A stretch of DNA of 64,000 nucleotides from NCBI RefSeq assembly GCF_947497125.1, contig NZ_CANMFI010000003.1, positions 1 to 64,000 on the forward strand, read 5' to 3'. The position numbers and the translations under genes were made by a program. Positions 10,873 to 21,735 of the stretch are shown here, in pieces; within the stretch, counting starts at the first letter, position 1; each line of letters starts with the position of its first letter. This DNA is from an uncultured Polaribacter sp. (GTDB lineage Bacteria; Bacteroidota; Bacteroidia; Flavobacteriales; Flavobacteriaceae). The notes beneath the pieces are model-generated. The model had not been told where the DNA came from and ran no database searches. It worked only from the letters and a program-made list of their open reading frames with translations.

Positions 10873-12147
10873 TTATTCTTTTACTGGGCCAATATTTTTT
10901 ATGAAGAAAAATATTGATAAAACTCCTAAAACGACTGATACGCAAATTGCAATAAACGCTGGTGTATAAGAACTAGTTGTTATTTGACCAACAAACCAGT
11001 TCATAATCATCGGAGATACTGCTGCAACAGTTCCTGCTAAACCTGCTAGTGTGCCTACTGAAGGTCCTTTAAATAAATCGCTAGAAATTGTTTGAATATT
11101 ACCAATTGCAAATTGAAAACCAAATAAAGCTAATCCTGCAAAATAGATAAACATCATAAAATCATCTGCTTTTACCAAAGTAATAATACATACGAAAGCG
11201 ATTAGAATCATAAGACCACCTAAAGAAATTGTTATTTTTCTTGAGATATCAACACTTAACTTTTTCATCAACTTACCTGTAAATACTCCACCTAATATAC
11301 TACCAACAGCTGCCATTAAGTAAGAAATCCACATTGTATCTGCAATCTGTTCTATACTTAAATTGTATTTGCTATTTAGATATATTGGCATCCAACCTGC
11401 AAAGAACCACCATATTGGTTCAATAAAAAACCTACACATTAATACACCCCAAGATTCTTTATGACTTAATATTTTAAGTACAGGTAAACTTTTAGATTTT
11501 ACCTCAGTTACATTATCTGGCTTTTCTATTCTATCAGAAATGATTAAGTCTCTCTCTTCTTGTGTAACCCAAGGATGTTTTTCTGGTGTAGATTTATTTA
11601 AAAATAACCATGGAATAACCCAAAGAATCCCTACAGAACCTAATATGATGTAAGTAGTTTTCCATCCAAATCTTGTATACAAAAAAACAATAACAAAAGG
11701 AGCAATTACGTTTCCTATAGAAGCACCTGCGTTAAAGATACCTTGAGCTATCGCTCTCTCTTTAACAGGGAACCATTCTCCGTTACTTTTTACCGCTCCT
11801 GGCCAATTACCAGCTTCACCTAAACCTAACAAACCTCTAAAAATAGATAGAGATACAATTCCTCTGGCAAATGCATGAAAAGCAGAGGCAACAGACCAAA
11901 TTATTATTGAAACTGTAAAACCAAGCCTTGTTCCAATTTTATCATATAATTTACCTGAAGCAAATTTACCTATCGCATAACATGCCATAAATATATTCAG
12001 CATAATCGCATAGTCTGCCTTATCCATTCCAAGATCTTCACCCATTTCTGGCCACAAAAGAGCAAATGCAGTTCTATCTATATAATTTATTACAGTTGCA
12101 ATAAATATTAATACAATTATCCACCATCTTAAACCTTTTATTTTCAT
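10873..12147 (-). CDS. MFS transporter, hexuronate (ExuT-like) type
   Basis: VINYIDRTAFALLWP, GLGEAGNWPGAVKSNGEWFPVKERAIAQGIFNAGASIGNVIAPF. Confidence 0.88.
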   Translation of the reverse strand: MKIKGLRWWIIVLIFIATVINYIDRTAFALLWPEMGEDLGMDKADYAIMLNIFMACYAIGKFASGKLYDKIGTRLGFTVSIIIWSVASAFHAFARGIVSLSIFRGLLGLGEAGNWPGAVKSNGEWFPVKERAIAQGIFNAGASIGNVIAPFVIVFLYTRFGWKTTYIILGSVGILWVIPWLFLNKSTPEKHPWVTQEERDLIISDRIEKPDNVTEVKSKSLPVLKILSHKESWGVLMCRFFIEPIWWFFAGWMPIYLNSKYNLSIEQIADTMWISYLMAAVGSILGGVFTGKLMKKLSVDISRKITISLGGLMILIAFVCIITLVKADDFMMFIYFAGLALFGFQFAIGNIQTISSDLFKGPSVGTLAGLAGTVAAVSPMIMNWFVGQITTSSYTPAFIAICVSVVLGVLSIFFFIKNIGPVKE

Positions 12148-12173
12148 AGTATGAACTGATTTTATATTTGTTA

Positions 12174-12205
12174 AATTGGTTTACCAATTTGGTTTACCAA
12201 AAATA
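12174..12205 (-). promoter_or_regulatory. Tandem TTGGTTTACCAA operator with overlapping -7 box (MFS-SDR operon)
   Basis: ttggtttaccaatttggtttaccaaaaata; minus strand begins TATTTTTG (TAnnTTTG). Confidence 0.8.
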
Positions 12206-12292
12206 AGTAATTAATACGACATAACAGACCTATAAAGTTGTTATTTTTAGATTTTTACAAGAATGATAAAAAAGGAGACTATTTTACGATGC

Positions 12293-12997
12293 TTAAGATG
12301 ATTGATAGCAATATTGATACAGCTCTTTAAAATGATCTTTCATTTTCTGTTTAGCCAATTGAGGGTTTTGCTCTTTTATGGCATCAAATATTGCTTGATG
12401 TTCTGCAATACCTCTTTTAGAAAGCCCAGCATCACAAACATGATGTTTTTGAAAGTTTGTAATAATTTCAGGGATTATGATTAACATAAAATTATTCATA
12501 GTGCTGTTACCACTTGCTTTTGATATTGCTAGATGAAAAAGTAAATCTTCTTGTACAGCGTCTTCTTCGTTGAGTACTTTATTTTTATATGCTATTAAAG
12601 CTTCTTCAATATAGTTTAAATCTTTTTCTGTTCTTCTGGTTGCAGCAAGTCGAACAGTTTTTAACTCTAAAAGAATTCTTGTTTCTACCAAAGATTTAAA
12701 ATCTGGTTCATCTAAACGAAGAATGTCTTCTATCATTCCGTTCATTGCAATAACACCAATATTAGCTACAAACGTACCGCTTTGTGGTATGGATTTTAAG
12801 ATGCCATAGAACTCTAGTTTTTGTATAGCCTCTCTAATACTACTTCTAGAAACTTCAAATTTATCAGACAACATTCTTTCAGAAGGTAATTTGTCTCCTG
12901 GTTCTAGGTTTTTAAAATTAATTAACTCTCCTATTTTAGAAATAATTTCTTTTTGTGTGTTAGAGTTGTCTATTTTATTTAATACTTCTAATTTCAT
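12293..12997 (-). CDS. GntR-family regulator, FadR/FCD type (candidate alginate regulator)
   Basis: GDKLPSERMLSDKFEVSRSSIREAIQKLEFYGILKSIPQSGTFV wHTH and all-helical FCD domain; start moved to MKLEVLN. Confidence 0.9.
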   Translation of the reverse strand: MKLEVLNKIDNSNTQKEIISKIGELINFKNLEPGDKLPSERMLSDKFEVSRSSIREAIQKLEFYGILKSIPQSGTFVANIGVIAMNGMIEDILRLDEPDFKSLVETRILLELKTVRLAATRRTEKDLNYIEEALIAYKNKVLNEEDAVQEDLLFHLAISKASGNSTMNNFMLIIIPEIITNFQKHHVCDAGLSKRGIAEHQAIFDAIKEQNPQLAKQKMKDHFKELYQYCYQSS

Positions 12998-13059
12998 ATT
13001 GTAAGCTTCACATTCAACAAGCAAAGATATTATTTTTTTTTTTTACATTTTATTCTAAA

Positions 13060-13100
13060 ACACACATTATTATCTTTTTAATATGTATAATAATGTGTGT
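13060..13100 (-). terminator. Inverted repeat, likely terminator of the SusC-SusD-PKD operon
   Basis: Perfect 14-bp arms acacacattattat / ataataatgtgtgt with 13-nt loop. Confidence 0.6.
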
Positions 13101-13110
13101 ATTTGTGTAT

Positions 13111-14100
13111 TTACATTGCTTCAATAACAACAGAGTCTACTCTTATTTCTTCATCACCACTATTATAACCAAAATCACCGCCACCGCCACCAGTTGATGG
13201 CCCGCCAATACCTCTTAATAAAAGTGCAACACTTGTGTTTGCGCCAGAATTAAAAGAGTAGGTGTTCGTTAAATATCCAGTATCGTCTGGGTTACTTTGT
13301 ACGGTTACATAAAGGTTATTAGCAGTATCTTCAACTTGACTAATTGAAGTGTAGCCAAAATCATCTTGTGGGTATTCTGCAGCTGTTGTAAAATATACAG
13401 GTGTGTAACCACTGATATAACCATTTCCTGCTAAAACTCTTAATTCAAATTGAGAAGGGTATGTTCCGCCAGATGGACTTTTAAAAGATGTAACAATTGT
13501 GATAGTATAATCTGCATTAGGTGCTACAGCAAATTCTTGATAAGCAAGATCTGGTTCGTTATTATCAAATTTAACAACATTGTCTGATCCACCGTTACCA
13601 GAACTTGATTCTCCTTGATCTCCAATACTTTTATTTATCCATCCTGCACAAGAACAATCAGAACCAGATGATTTAGCTTGTTTATCAAAATCAGCATTTA
13701 TTAAAATAGGGTCTGCAACGGCAGGAGCTTCTGGTTCTACAACTGTAATTTCTTCAGTGATTGTGTTTTCTACACCTAAATCATCTTTTGCAGTTAAAGA
13801 AACGGTGTAAGTTCCTTCACCTGAGTAAATATTATTAGGTTCTAAATCGGTTGAAGTATTTCCATCACCAAAATTCCAAGCATAACTTGTAGCGCTTATA
13901 GATTGATTGTTAAAGCTATAAGTTTTCCATGCGTCTGGACTACCTTCACCTTGTGCATAAGTAAATTTTGCTTCAGGTGGAGTAGCATCTGCAATAGAAC
14001 CTGCCTCAGGTAATTCATATTTCTCTATAATATCGCAACCCTGAAAAATAGTAATTGCTACTATTGCTGCTACGTAAATTATTTTTTTATTTATTGACAT
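13111..14100 (-). CDS. PKD-domain lipoprotein, SusE/F-position surface glycan-binding candidate
   Basis: Lipobox FQGCD; PKD motif SYAWNFGDGNTSTDLEPNNIYSGEGTYTVSLTAKD; follows SusD. Confidence 0.8.
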   Translation of the reverse strand: MSINKKIIYVAAIVAITIFQGCDIIEKYELPEAGSIADATPPEAKFTYAQGEGSPDAWKTYSFNNQSISATSYAWNFGDGNTSTDLEPNNIYSGEGTYTVSLTAKDDLGVENTITEEITVVEPEAPAVADPILINADFDKQAKSSGSDCSCAGWINKSIGDQGESSSGNGGSDNVVKFDNNEPDLAYQEFAVAPNADYTITIVTSFKSPSGGTYPSQFELRVLAGNGYISGYTPVYFTTAAEYPQDDFGYTSISQVEDTANNLYVTVQSNPDDTGYLTNTYSFNSGANTSVALLLRGIGGPSTGGGGGDFGYNSGDEEIRVDSVVIEAM

Positions 14101-14134
14101 AATTATATTGTTTTAATTATTTTTTTATTAAAGT

Positions 14135-15577
14135 CTAGTTATATCCTGGGTTTTGAGTTAAAACACCATTACTTAAACCAATTTCATTTTGTGGTATTGG
14201 CAATAACAAATCCGTAGAACTAAAGCTTCCGCCAGTTGCTGCAGAAAAAGCAGAAAGTACTTCCTGTGCTTTTCCTAATCGAATTAGATCGAATAGCCTG
14301 TGGTTTTCGAATGCTAATTCTACACGTCTTTCGTCTAATAATTCTTGTAAAGTAATTTCTGTTACCGGTGTTGGTAAGCCAGCTCTATTTCTAACTTTTT
14401 GAAAAGAAGTAATTGCTGCTCCCGAACTAGTTTCTGTTCCGCCCGCTAAAATAGCTTCTACATGCATTAGTAATATGTCTGAATATCTTAAAACGATCCA
14501 ATCATTACCTGCTAATCTTGGATCAATTCCATCAAATGTTTTACCATCTGCACCACCATCTTCACCGTTTGGTAAATATTTTGCTACTTGGTTTTGCGTA
14601 ATTTGAACAAGATCATTTCTGTAAGAAACACTTGTTCTATCACCGCCTAATAGATCTAAAGCTGCTTTTGCATCATTGGTAACATAATTTACTCCGACAG
14701 TTCGCCCAACTCCATTTAAGAATTCTGCAGAAAAATTTTGACTGTCTTGCGTAATTCCTTGAATAAAACCTATCGAAAAAATAACTTCATTATTATCTTC
14801 TTTATAGAAAACATCACTATAATTTGGTTCAAGAATATAACCACTTTCCATTACATCTTCTAAAAGTAACTGTGCTTTTATATATTCTTTTGTTGTTAAA
14901 TACACTTTTGCAAGTAAGCCTTGAGCACCAGCTTTAGAAGCTCTATTTTTAGATCCACCATTCTCAAGGTGTTCTACAGCAAACTTAAAATCTTCAATAA
15001 TAAAATCATAAATTTGATTTGTAGGTACTCTTGTAAATTGAATCTCAAGATCTTCGGGAGTTAATACTTTATCTACCAGAGGTATATCTCCGTATAAACG
15101 AACCATGTTAAAGTATGTATATGCTCTTATAAATCTTGCTTCAGCCTCATATTTATTTTTATTAGCTGCAGAAACAACGTCTAAGTTTTCTAAAACTTTA
15201 TTTGCTCTAAAAATTACATTGTAAAAACTTCTGTAATGATCGGCAACCAAGCCGTTTTCTGGTTGAACTCTAAAGAAATCAAAATCAGAAGCTTCTCCTT
15301 CACCACTTTTTGTTCTTGTATTATCACTTCTCATTTCTGTCACATAAAATTCCATTTGAATTCCATGGTTTGTGTCAGAGCGTGTGTCATTAACACCTTG
15401 TATACCATCGTACATATTAATAATACCAGAAAAAACTTGTTCTTCTGTATTGTAATAGTTTGCACCACTAACAGCTGCTGTTGGCACTGGATTCAAAAAA
15501 TCGTCACTACAAGAAACTGTGCTAAACAAAACTCCTAATAATGCTATAATTTTTATTTGTTTTTTAATTGTTTTCAT
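14135..15577 (-). CDS. susD: SusD/RagB family outer-membrane lipoprotein
   Basis: Lipobox VSCSDDFLNPVP; AEARFIRAYTYFNMVRLYGDIPLV; RRVELAFENHRLFDLIRLG. Confidence 0.95.
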   Translation of the reverse strand: MKTIKKQIKIIALLGVLFSTVSCSDDFLNPVPTAAVSGANYYNTEEQVFSGIINMYDGIQGVNDTRSDTNHGIQMEFYVTEMRSDNTRTKSGEGEASDFDFFRVQPENGLVADHYRSFYNVIFRANKVLENLDVVSAANKNKYEAEARFIRAYTYFNMVRLYGDIPLVDKVLTPEDLEIQFTRVPTNQIYDFIIEDFKFAVEHLENGGSKNRASKAGAQGLLAKVYLTTKEYIKAQLLLEDVMESGYILEPNYSDVFYKEDNNEVIFSIGFIQGITQDSQNFSAEFLNGVGRTVGVNYVTNDAKAALDLLGGDRTSVSYRNDLVQITQNQVAKYLPNGEDGGADGKTFDGIDPRLAGNDWIVLRYSDILLMHVEAILAGGTETSSGAAITSFQKVRNRAGLPTPVTEITLQELLDERRVELAFENHRLFDLIRLGKAQEVLSAFSAATGGSFSSTDLLLPIPQNEIGLSNGVLTQNPGYN

Positions 15578-15591
15578 TTGTATTGATTTTT

Positions 15592-18500
15592 TTAAAATTC
15601 GATATTTAACCCAATAGTAACTGTTCTGTTAATTGGAGAACCAGCTCTTTGATATCCAAAAGTTGTTGCTGATGTTGTATTAATAGATTCTGGATTAAAA
15701 CCTGTATAATCACTTGCTGTTAAATACATAAGGTTTTGTCCTGAAGCAAATAACCTAAGTTTAGATATTTTTAATTTTGAAGTAATATCACTATTAAAAG
15801 TATATCCTAAATTAACAGTTCTTAACGCAATGTATGAAGCATCTTGAATAATATCATTAGTAAATATTTTTTGCTTAATTAGATGTTGATCTGGAGTAGA
15901 AGATATAAAATCTTGAGCAGAACCAAACTGATTAAATAAATATTGATCACCCATGTTTCTTACTTCTGCTCCATGGCTTCCTTGAAACATAAAGCTACCA
16001 TCAAAGCCACCAATCTTAAACTCATTGGTAACACTCCAAACTAAATCTGGATAAGGGTCTCCTAATATTGTTTTATCGTCATTATCAATAACACCATCAC
16101 CGTTTAAATCTTTTACATATACATCTTGAGCTTCTGCGCCGATTGGATGATATGGATCAGAGATATATTCTAAAGGGATGTCTCTATCAACTACCCAACC
16201 ATAAAAAGAAGAAATTGGGTTTCCTACTTGATTTATCCATTCTGCTGCTCTTTTCGTATCTACATTTTGAATTTGACCATTAGAATCAGCAAAATCTAAT
16301 AATTCATTTTTGTTTCTTGAAGCTATTAAAGTTGTACCCCATTTAAAGTTTTGTTTCGAAATATTTTTTGTTCTTATTTCTAATTCAACACCACTATTTC
16401 TCACTTCACCCAGGTTAGACACTGCTTCTACAAATCCTGTTGTAGCAGAAACTGGATTAAAAAGTAATAACTGATCACTTGTTCTTTGGTAGTAATCTAT
16501 AGAACCAGAAATTCTATTATTAAAAAAGCCAAAGTCTATCGCCGGGTTAATTTCAATTGATCTTTCCCATTGTAAATTCGCATTTTCAATATTAATTGGA
16601 TTAAATCCTCCAACAATATTATTATCGATAACAGCTGTAGAGGACTGAATTAATGATAAATATGGGTAACTATCTACAACCGGATCTCCAGTTCTTAAAT
16701 TAGGGTTACCAGTAGTACCGTAACTAAATCTTAATTTTAAAAAGTTTAATATTTTACTATTTTTTAAGAAATCTTCTTTAGTAACTGTCCATCCAGCAGA
16801 AACTGCAGGAAAATTACCATATTTCTGGTTGGGACCAAAAGAAGAATATCCGTCACGTCTAAAACTAAGAGATACTAAATATTTGTCATCAAAAGCATAA
16901 TTAAATCTACCAAGATAAGACTGTAAAGCTCTTTCATATTTATAAGATTGTGCATCAGCAATTAAGGTTGCTCCTGAGATAGTTTGAATTAAATCAGATT
17001 CGTATCCTGTACCTCTAGAGCTCTCGAACTCCCAGTTCCATTTTTCTCTAGAAATACCAGCTATAGCATTTATTTCATGCTTACCAAATTCTTTATTATA
17101 AGTTAACAAATTATCTAATACATAGTGAATTCTGTTTTCCGAAGATAAATCAAGCTGTGCTGCTGCTGCACCATTTCTACTTGCTTTTACACCTTGCCAG
17201 CGATCTCTTTTTGTATTACCAAAATCTACAGAAAGACTCGATTTAAAATTAAGTCCTTTTGCTAATTTATACTTGGCATTAAAACTACTTAGTAATTTAA
17301 ATTTATAGTCGTTTCTATTTCTTTCTAAAACTTTTGCAGCAGGATTTGTATTTGATGTATTACTGATATCTACCAAAGTACTTCCGTCTCCATACAAATC
17401 ATAGTTGTCAAAATGACGTTGTGTTGCATAATCTCCTACTTTTACATCAGGATAAATATTTCTATCTACATACTGTATTGTGTTTTCATCATGATATACT
17501 GGCAACCAAGGTGTTTGTCTTAAAATATCATGAGTAGAACCATCAAAACGTCTTCTGTCTGAGTAAGAAGGTGCTATATTAGCTCCAAAAGACAATCTGT
17601 CATTTAACTTAGTATCTACTTTTATTCTCATAGAGTACTTGCTAAATTCATCTGTTAGTAATACACCTTCATCTTTTTGGTATCCTAGAGAAACACTAAA
17701 TTTTGTATTTTCACTACCACCTCTAGCTCCAAAAGAGTGGCTTTCTATGATACCTCCGTCAAAAATAACATCTTGCCAATCTCTATCTATACCTATTAAT
17801 TGTTTGTATTTAGTTTTGTCTGATAAAGACCCAACAGCAGCTAATTCTCTTTCTGCACTTTCTGCTATAGAGAAGTAATATTTACTACTTTGTCTTGCTT
17901 CTTTAAAACCTGTAAAAGTGTTATAGCTAAATTTTGTTTTCCCTTCTTTACCACTTTTTGTAGTAATTAAAACCACACCATTACCACCTCTAGACCCATA
18001 AATGGCACCTGAAGCAGCATCTTTTAATACTTCAAAAGATTCAACGTCATTCATGTCAATATTGGTTAAAAAATCACTACCAACCACCACACCATCAACA
18101 ACAATTGCTGGGTCAGAACTACCAGAGATAGAGCCTGTTCCTCTAATTCTAATGGTAGGTGCAGATCCTGCTTCTCCTTCTGTTGCCTGAATATTTACAC
18201 CAGATACTTGCCCAACTAAAGCCTCATCAACTCTAGCAACAGCAATTTGGTCTAATTTTTCACTTTTTACCTTGGAGATTGCACCTGTTAAATGGCTTTT
18301 CTTTTGAGTACCATACCCAACGATTACAATTTCTTCTAAGACATTATCATCGTCTTCTAAAAAAACATTAATTGTTTTTTGATTTACAAATGGTACTTTC
18401 TTAGTTTTAAAACCTAAATAAGAAAATTGAATAATTTCTCCTTGTTTTATTTTGATTTGATAATTACCATCAAAATCTGTGCTGGTTCCTTTATTTGTGC

Positions 18501-18645
18501 CAATAATAATAACATTAGCCCCTAAAATAGGTTCTCCGTCAGATTGCGATGTAACAGTACCTTTAATGGTTACTTCATTTTGAGCACTAGCTGTTGCGCA
18601 AAATAAAAGTAAAACAATAAAGGTAGACTTCATTTTTAAATTCAT
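15592..18645 (-). CDS. susC: SusC/RagA TonB-dependent receptor
   Basis: CarboxypepD_reg-like domain, EEIVIVGYGTQKKSHLTGAISKV, plug DAASGAIYGSRGGNGVVLITTK. Confidence 0.97.
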   Translation of the reverse strand: MNLKMKSTFIVLLLFCATASAQNEVTIKGTVTSQSDGEPILGANVIIIGTNKGTSTDFDGNYQIKIKQGEIIQFSYLGFKTKKVPFVNQKTINVFLEDDDNVLEEIVIVGYGTQKKSHLTGAISKVKSEKLDQIAVARVDEALVGQVSGVNIQATEGEAGSAPTIRIRGTGSISGSSDPAIVVDGVVVGSDFLTNIDMNDVESFEVLKDAASGAIYGSRGGNGVVLITTKSGKEGKTKFSYNTFTGFKEARQSSKYYFSIAESAERELAAVGSLSDKTKYKQLIGIDRDWQDVIFDGGIIESHSFGARGGSENTKFSVSLGYQKDEGVLLTDEFSKYSMRIKVDTKLNDRLSFGANIAPSYSDRRRFDGSTHDILRQTPWLPVYHDENTIQYVDRNIYPDVKVGDYATQRHFDNYDLYGDGSTLVDISNTSNTNPAAKVLERNRNDYKFKLLSSFNAKYKLAKGLNFKSSLSVDFGNTKRDRWQGVKASRNGAAAAQLDLSSENRIHYVLDNLLTYNKEFGKHEINAIAGISREKWNWEFESSRGTGYESDLIQTISGATLIADAQSYKYERALQSYLGRFNYAFDDKYLVSLSFRRDGYSSFGPNQKYGNFPAVSAGWTVTKEDFLKNSKILNFLKLRFSYGTTGNPNLRTGDPVVDSYPYLSLIQSSTAVIDNNIVGGFNPINIENANLQWERSIEINPAIDFGFFNNRISGSIDYYQRTSDQLLLFNPVSATTGFVEAVSNLGEVRNSGVELEIRTKNISKQNFKWGTTLIASRNKNELLDFADSNGQIQNVDTKRAAEWINQVGNPISSFYGWVVDRDIPLEYISDPYHPIGAEAQDVYVKDLNGDGVIDNDDKTILGDPYPDLVWSVTNEFKIGGFDGSFMFQGSHGAEVRNMGDQYLFNQFGSAQDFISSTPDQHLIKQKIFTNDIIQDASYIALRTVNLGYTFNSDITSKLKISKLRLFASGQNLMYLTASDYTGFNPESINTTSATTFGYQRAGSPINRTVTIGLNIEF

Positions 18646-18774
18646 AATTAATTGTTTTGAATTATACTTTAAGGTTAATTTATAAAGATCTCTAATGATC
18701 TTTTCTTTTTTAGATTTTAGTGAAAAAACGCTGTTTTACCCTATGTTTTAAGGAATAATAATTTATTTTCACGG

Positions 18775-18806
18775 TTTGGTTAACCAATCTGGTTATCCAA
18801 ATATAG
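18775..18806 (-). promoter_or_regulatory. Tandem operator with -7 box upstream of susC
   Basis: tttggttaaccaatctggttatccaaatata; minus strand TATATTTG. Confidence 0.8.
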
Positions 18807-18921
18807 TTTTTTTATTTTACTAATAAAAAAAAATGTTAATTATTTCAAAAAAAACTCTTAAAACAAAAGTATTTTAAACTTTATTCTGAGAGTTTTTTAA
18901 GATCAAAAAATTTATTATTGT

Positions 18922-19296
18922 CTATTTTTTGTCACTAAAATAAGAAGGCCCGTCACCTGTTAAAAAATCTTCTCTAACTGGGCTAAAAGTATCAATCAAC
19001 TGTCCTTCTTCAAGGCAAACAGCACTGTGTAATAAATTTGGTTCTATATAAACACCATCTCCAGCTTCTACAATTTTTTTTACGCCATCAATTTCAAATT
19101 CAAATTTACCAGAAACACAATAGGTTGCTTGCGTATGAAAATGTTGATGTGGCGCTCCTAAAGCTCCTTTATCAAATTTAACACTTACCATCATGATTTG
19201 ATTGTCGTATCCTAAAAATTTTCTTGAGACTCCACCACCTAGTTTTTCCCATTCTAACTCGTTTGCATTGATGTATTTTTCGCTAAATCGTTTCAT
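18922..19296 (-). CDS. KdgF-like cupin
   Basis: GGGVSRKFLGYDNQIMMVSVKFDKGALGAPHQHFHTQATYCVSGKFEFEIDG. Confidence 0.85.
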   Translation of the reverse strand: MKRFSEKYINANELEWEKLGGGVSRKFLGYDNQIMMVSVKFDKGALGAPHQHFHTQATYCVSGKFEFEIDGVKKIVEAGDGVYIEPNLLHSAVCLEEGQLIDTFSPVREDFLTGDGPSYFSDKK

Positions 19297-19316
19297 TGTT
19301 TTTACTTTTTTATGAT

Positions 19317-21581
19317 TTATTTATAATAATATGTTCCTGTCCAGGTGTAATTTGTTCCCTTAACAGTAGCAGTATGTTCTTTTTGAGAATTATTATTGGT
19401 ATTCGCTAAGATCAAAAGTTTCTCTTTGCCTGTTTTAAATGTAATTTTAATAGCGGTATAATCTACGGTATCAGTTAAAACTTCAATTTTAGAAAAATTA
19501 CTGTACGCATTTTTTGCAACTTCTTTTACAGGATCATAATTTCCGTGAGATTCTATAATAGAGGCATAGACTGTGTTTTGTGTGTTTTTCTTTCTAATAA
19601 TAATCGATGGATCTTTTCTAAGGTTAAATTCAGGATCATTGGCGCCAACTCTTGCCAAAATTAATTCATCGTCTTTATTTGTTGCCGAAGTTATTGTGTA
19701 AAAACGTTTATTGTCTAACCAGGTAAACTGAATGCTTTCTGCATTTGCTGTTCCAACACCCTCTTTCCAAATATGGTTGTAACCGTATTTATCGCCTAAA
19801 GGGGATAATGTTTTGGGTACATTATAGCTAAAACTAGTCGCTATAATTTGACCAAAATAATGAAAAGGTAAATCGTATTGATTGTTCTTGTTTGATTGTA
19901 CTTTATTGATATCGATAATAAAAGGTTTTTCTATATCTGCATCTTTTACCATCATAAAAGTTCTGTGCATTTCGGTTCCTGGATATGCGTTTTTTTCTTT
20001 GGCACTAACCAATTGAAAATTTGCATTGCTGGCATCAAAAATATATTTCTCAGGATGGTATTTGCTTCCTGTTTCAAAATCATACCCAAAATGAGAAGTC
20101 TCGTTTTGTGTAATTGTATTGTGTGCAATGGTCTGTTTTGCATAGGTTTTGTTTTCTTTTAAATAACCACCGCCATTTTTCTGCTCTACATTTACAAATC
20201 TAGACAAACCATAATCTTGCAGTACCTCATCGCCATTTTCGTACATAGAAAACGATAATTTATCATAATGTCCATGGCTAAGGCCTTGTGCCGCATACTT
20301 ATACACCAATGCCATTGTTTGCTTCTGATTATTGTAACGTAAGATACCTATACCACCTTCATCTCCTTTAGAACCGTCAGACAACTCCATAGATTCTTTT
20401 ACAAAAGGTTTTTCTGCACCATTCTTAAGAGCAAGTGCTACTTTTAAGCCTGTAGCATCTAACTGAACAGCACCTTGTTTTTTTGCAACAGATAGTAATC
20501 TTGCGTCTTGCTTGCCATAAAAATAGGCAATATCTACTGCGGATACCAAAGAAGAAGTGTAGTAAGACATTCCTTTCTGACCATCATTTAACGGAAAAAA
20601 CTCGCCATCTACATCTGTTAAATTCAACAAAGCGTCTACAGCTTTTATCAATACTCCGTTTTTGTATTCAAATATTTTTAAATCGGGTTTTTTGTTTTGA
20701 AGTGCTTCTGCAAAAATTAAAAAAGGATACATTGCATAACGTTGGTAATAAGGCCCTTCTGTGTAAAAACCATCAGGTGAAAAAGGAGAATCTACATTCG
20801 CTAAAAAACCTGCTTTTCCTTCTTTGTCATAAATAAAACCACCATCATTGTCCTTTTCAGTTAAATCTACATCACTTTTATCTAAACCATACAAAGCTCT
20901 GTTAATTAACTCTTCATCATCCATTACCAAACCAATCATACCAACGGCAACATTACCCCAAGTAGAGTGGTTGTGAACTCTGTTAAAGTACTTCGGATTG
21001 CCAACAGATAAAAAATCTGCATAAGGTCTAAATAAGTTTGTATTTAAATAGTCTGTTTGTTCTTTTGGCAACCAATCATATATACAATCATATGCCTGAC
21101 TGGTATAGGTTAGCCAATTAGAATCATTTAAACATTGCCAGAAAAATTTACCAGTTGCATAGCTTCTAGGTTCTGGATGGGTTTCAAATGTTGGAAAAAT
21201 TTTCGCATATGCTAACAACATATCTCTAACAAAAATTGCATATTTTTCATCTCCTAAAAGCTGAAACAACACCCCTGCTTTTTGCATGTTGGCATAATTT
21301 AATTTGTGTTGTGTATGCGTATAACCGCCTGCCATATCTTTTGGTACTGGTACTTCAATCCCTTTTTCAATTGCCGCATCTACATCTTCTTTCGTTTGTG
21401 CTAAAGTTTCATCAAAAAGAGGAACGTTACCTAAGTTTGCTTTTATTTCTGAAACACTTTTTGCGTTTAAAATTAAGTTTGGATGCTGATCCAATTCTTT
21501 ATTTTCAGGTGAATTGTTGCAAGAAATAAAGACTAAAATTAAACAAGCAATTAGAAGGTAACTGTATTTTTTTTGAATCAT
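19317..21581 (-). CDS. PL17-type oligoalginate lyase lipoprotein
   Basis: NRVHNHSTWGNVAVGMIGLV, heparinase II/III-like QGLSHGHYDKLSFSMYENGDEVLQDYG; start moved to MIQKKYSYLL with lipobox. Confidence 0.88.
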   Translation of the reverse strand: MIQKKYSYLLIACLILVFISCNNSPENKELDQHPNLILNAKSVSEIKANLGNVPLFDETLAQTKEDVDAAIEKGIEVPVPKDMAGGYTHTQHKLNYANMQKAGVLFQLLGDEKYAIFVRDMLLAYAKIFPTFETHPEPRSYATGKFFWQCLNDSNWLTYTSQAYDCIYDWLPKEQTDYLNTNLFRPYADFLSVGNPKYFNRVHNHSTWGNVAVGMIGLVMDDEELINRALYGLDKSDVDLTEKDNDGGFIYDKEGKAGFLANVDSPFSPDGFYTEGPYYQRYAMYPFLIFAEALQNKKPDLKIFEYKNGVLIKAVDALLNLTDVDGEFFPLNDGQKGMSYYTSSLVSAVDIAYFYGKQDARLLSVAKKQGAVQLDATGLKVALALKNGAEKPFVKESMELSDGSKGDEGGIGILRYNNQKQTMALVYKYAAQGLSHGHYDKLSFSMYENGDEVLQDYGLSRFVNVEQKNGGGYLKENKTYAKQTIAHNTITQNETSHFGYDFETGSKYHPEKYIFDASNANFQLVSAKEKNAYPGTEMHRTFMMVKDADIEKPFIIDINKVQSNKNNQYDLPFHYFGQIIATSFSYNVPKTLSPLGDKYGYNHIWKEGVGTANAESIQFTWLDNKRFYTITSATNKDDELILARVGANDPEFNLRKDPSIIIRKKNTQNTVYASIIESHGNYDPVKEVAKNAYSNFSKIEVLTDTVDYTAIKITFKTGKEKLLILANTNNNSQKEHTATVKGTNYTWTGTYYYK

Positions 21582-21597
21582 TTGTGTGTGATTTAAA

Positions 21598-21627
21598 ATT
21601 GGTAAACCAATTTGGTTTACCAAATAT
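21598..21627 (-). promoter_or_regulatory. Tandem operator with -7 box (PL17-KdgF operon)
   Basis: attggtaaaccaatttggtttaccaaatata; minus strand TATATTTG. Confidence 0.85.
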
Positions 21628-21685
21628 AGGTTTATTTCCCTTTTTAACAAAATTATGTGTTGCAATTAACAAATTATAAGCACAA

Positions 21686-21716
21686 AAAAAGTCCATTTAA
21701 TTAAAAATGGACTTTA
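21686..21716 (-). terminator. Terminator
   Basis: aaagtccattt-aattaa-aaatggacttt. Confidence 0.75.
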
Positions 21717-21735
21717 AAATAAAATATTTAACTTT

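Noticed and set aside
20483-20836. 117-aa + strand ORF antisense to the PL17 gene
   Set aside because: Antisense shadow of a well-supported CDS; no family and no upstream signals.
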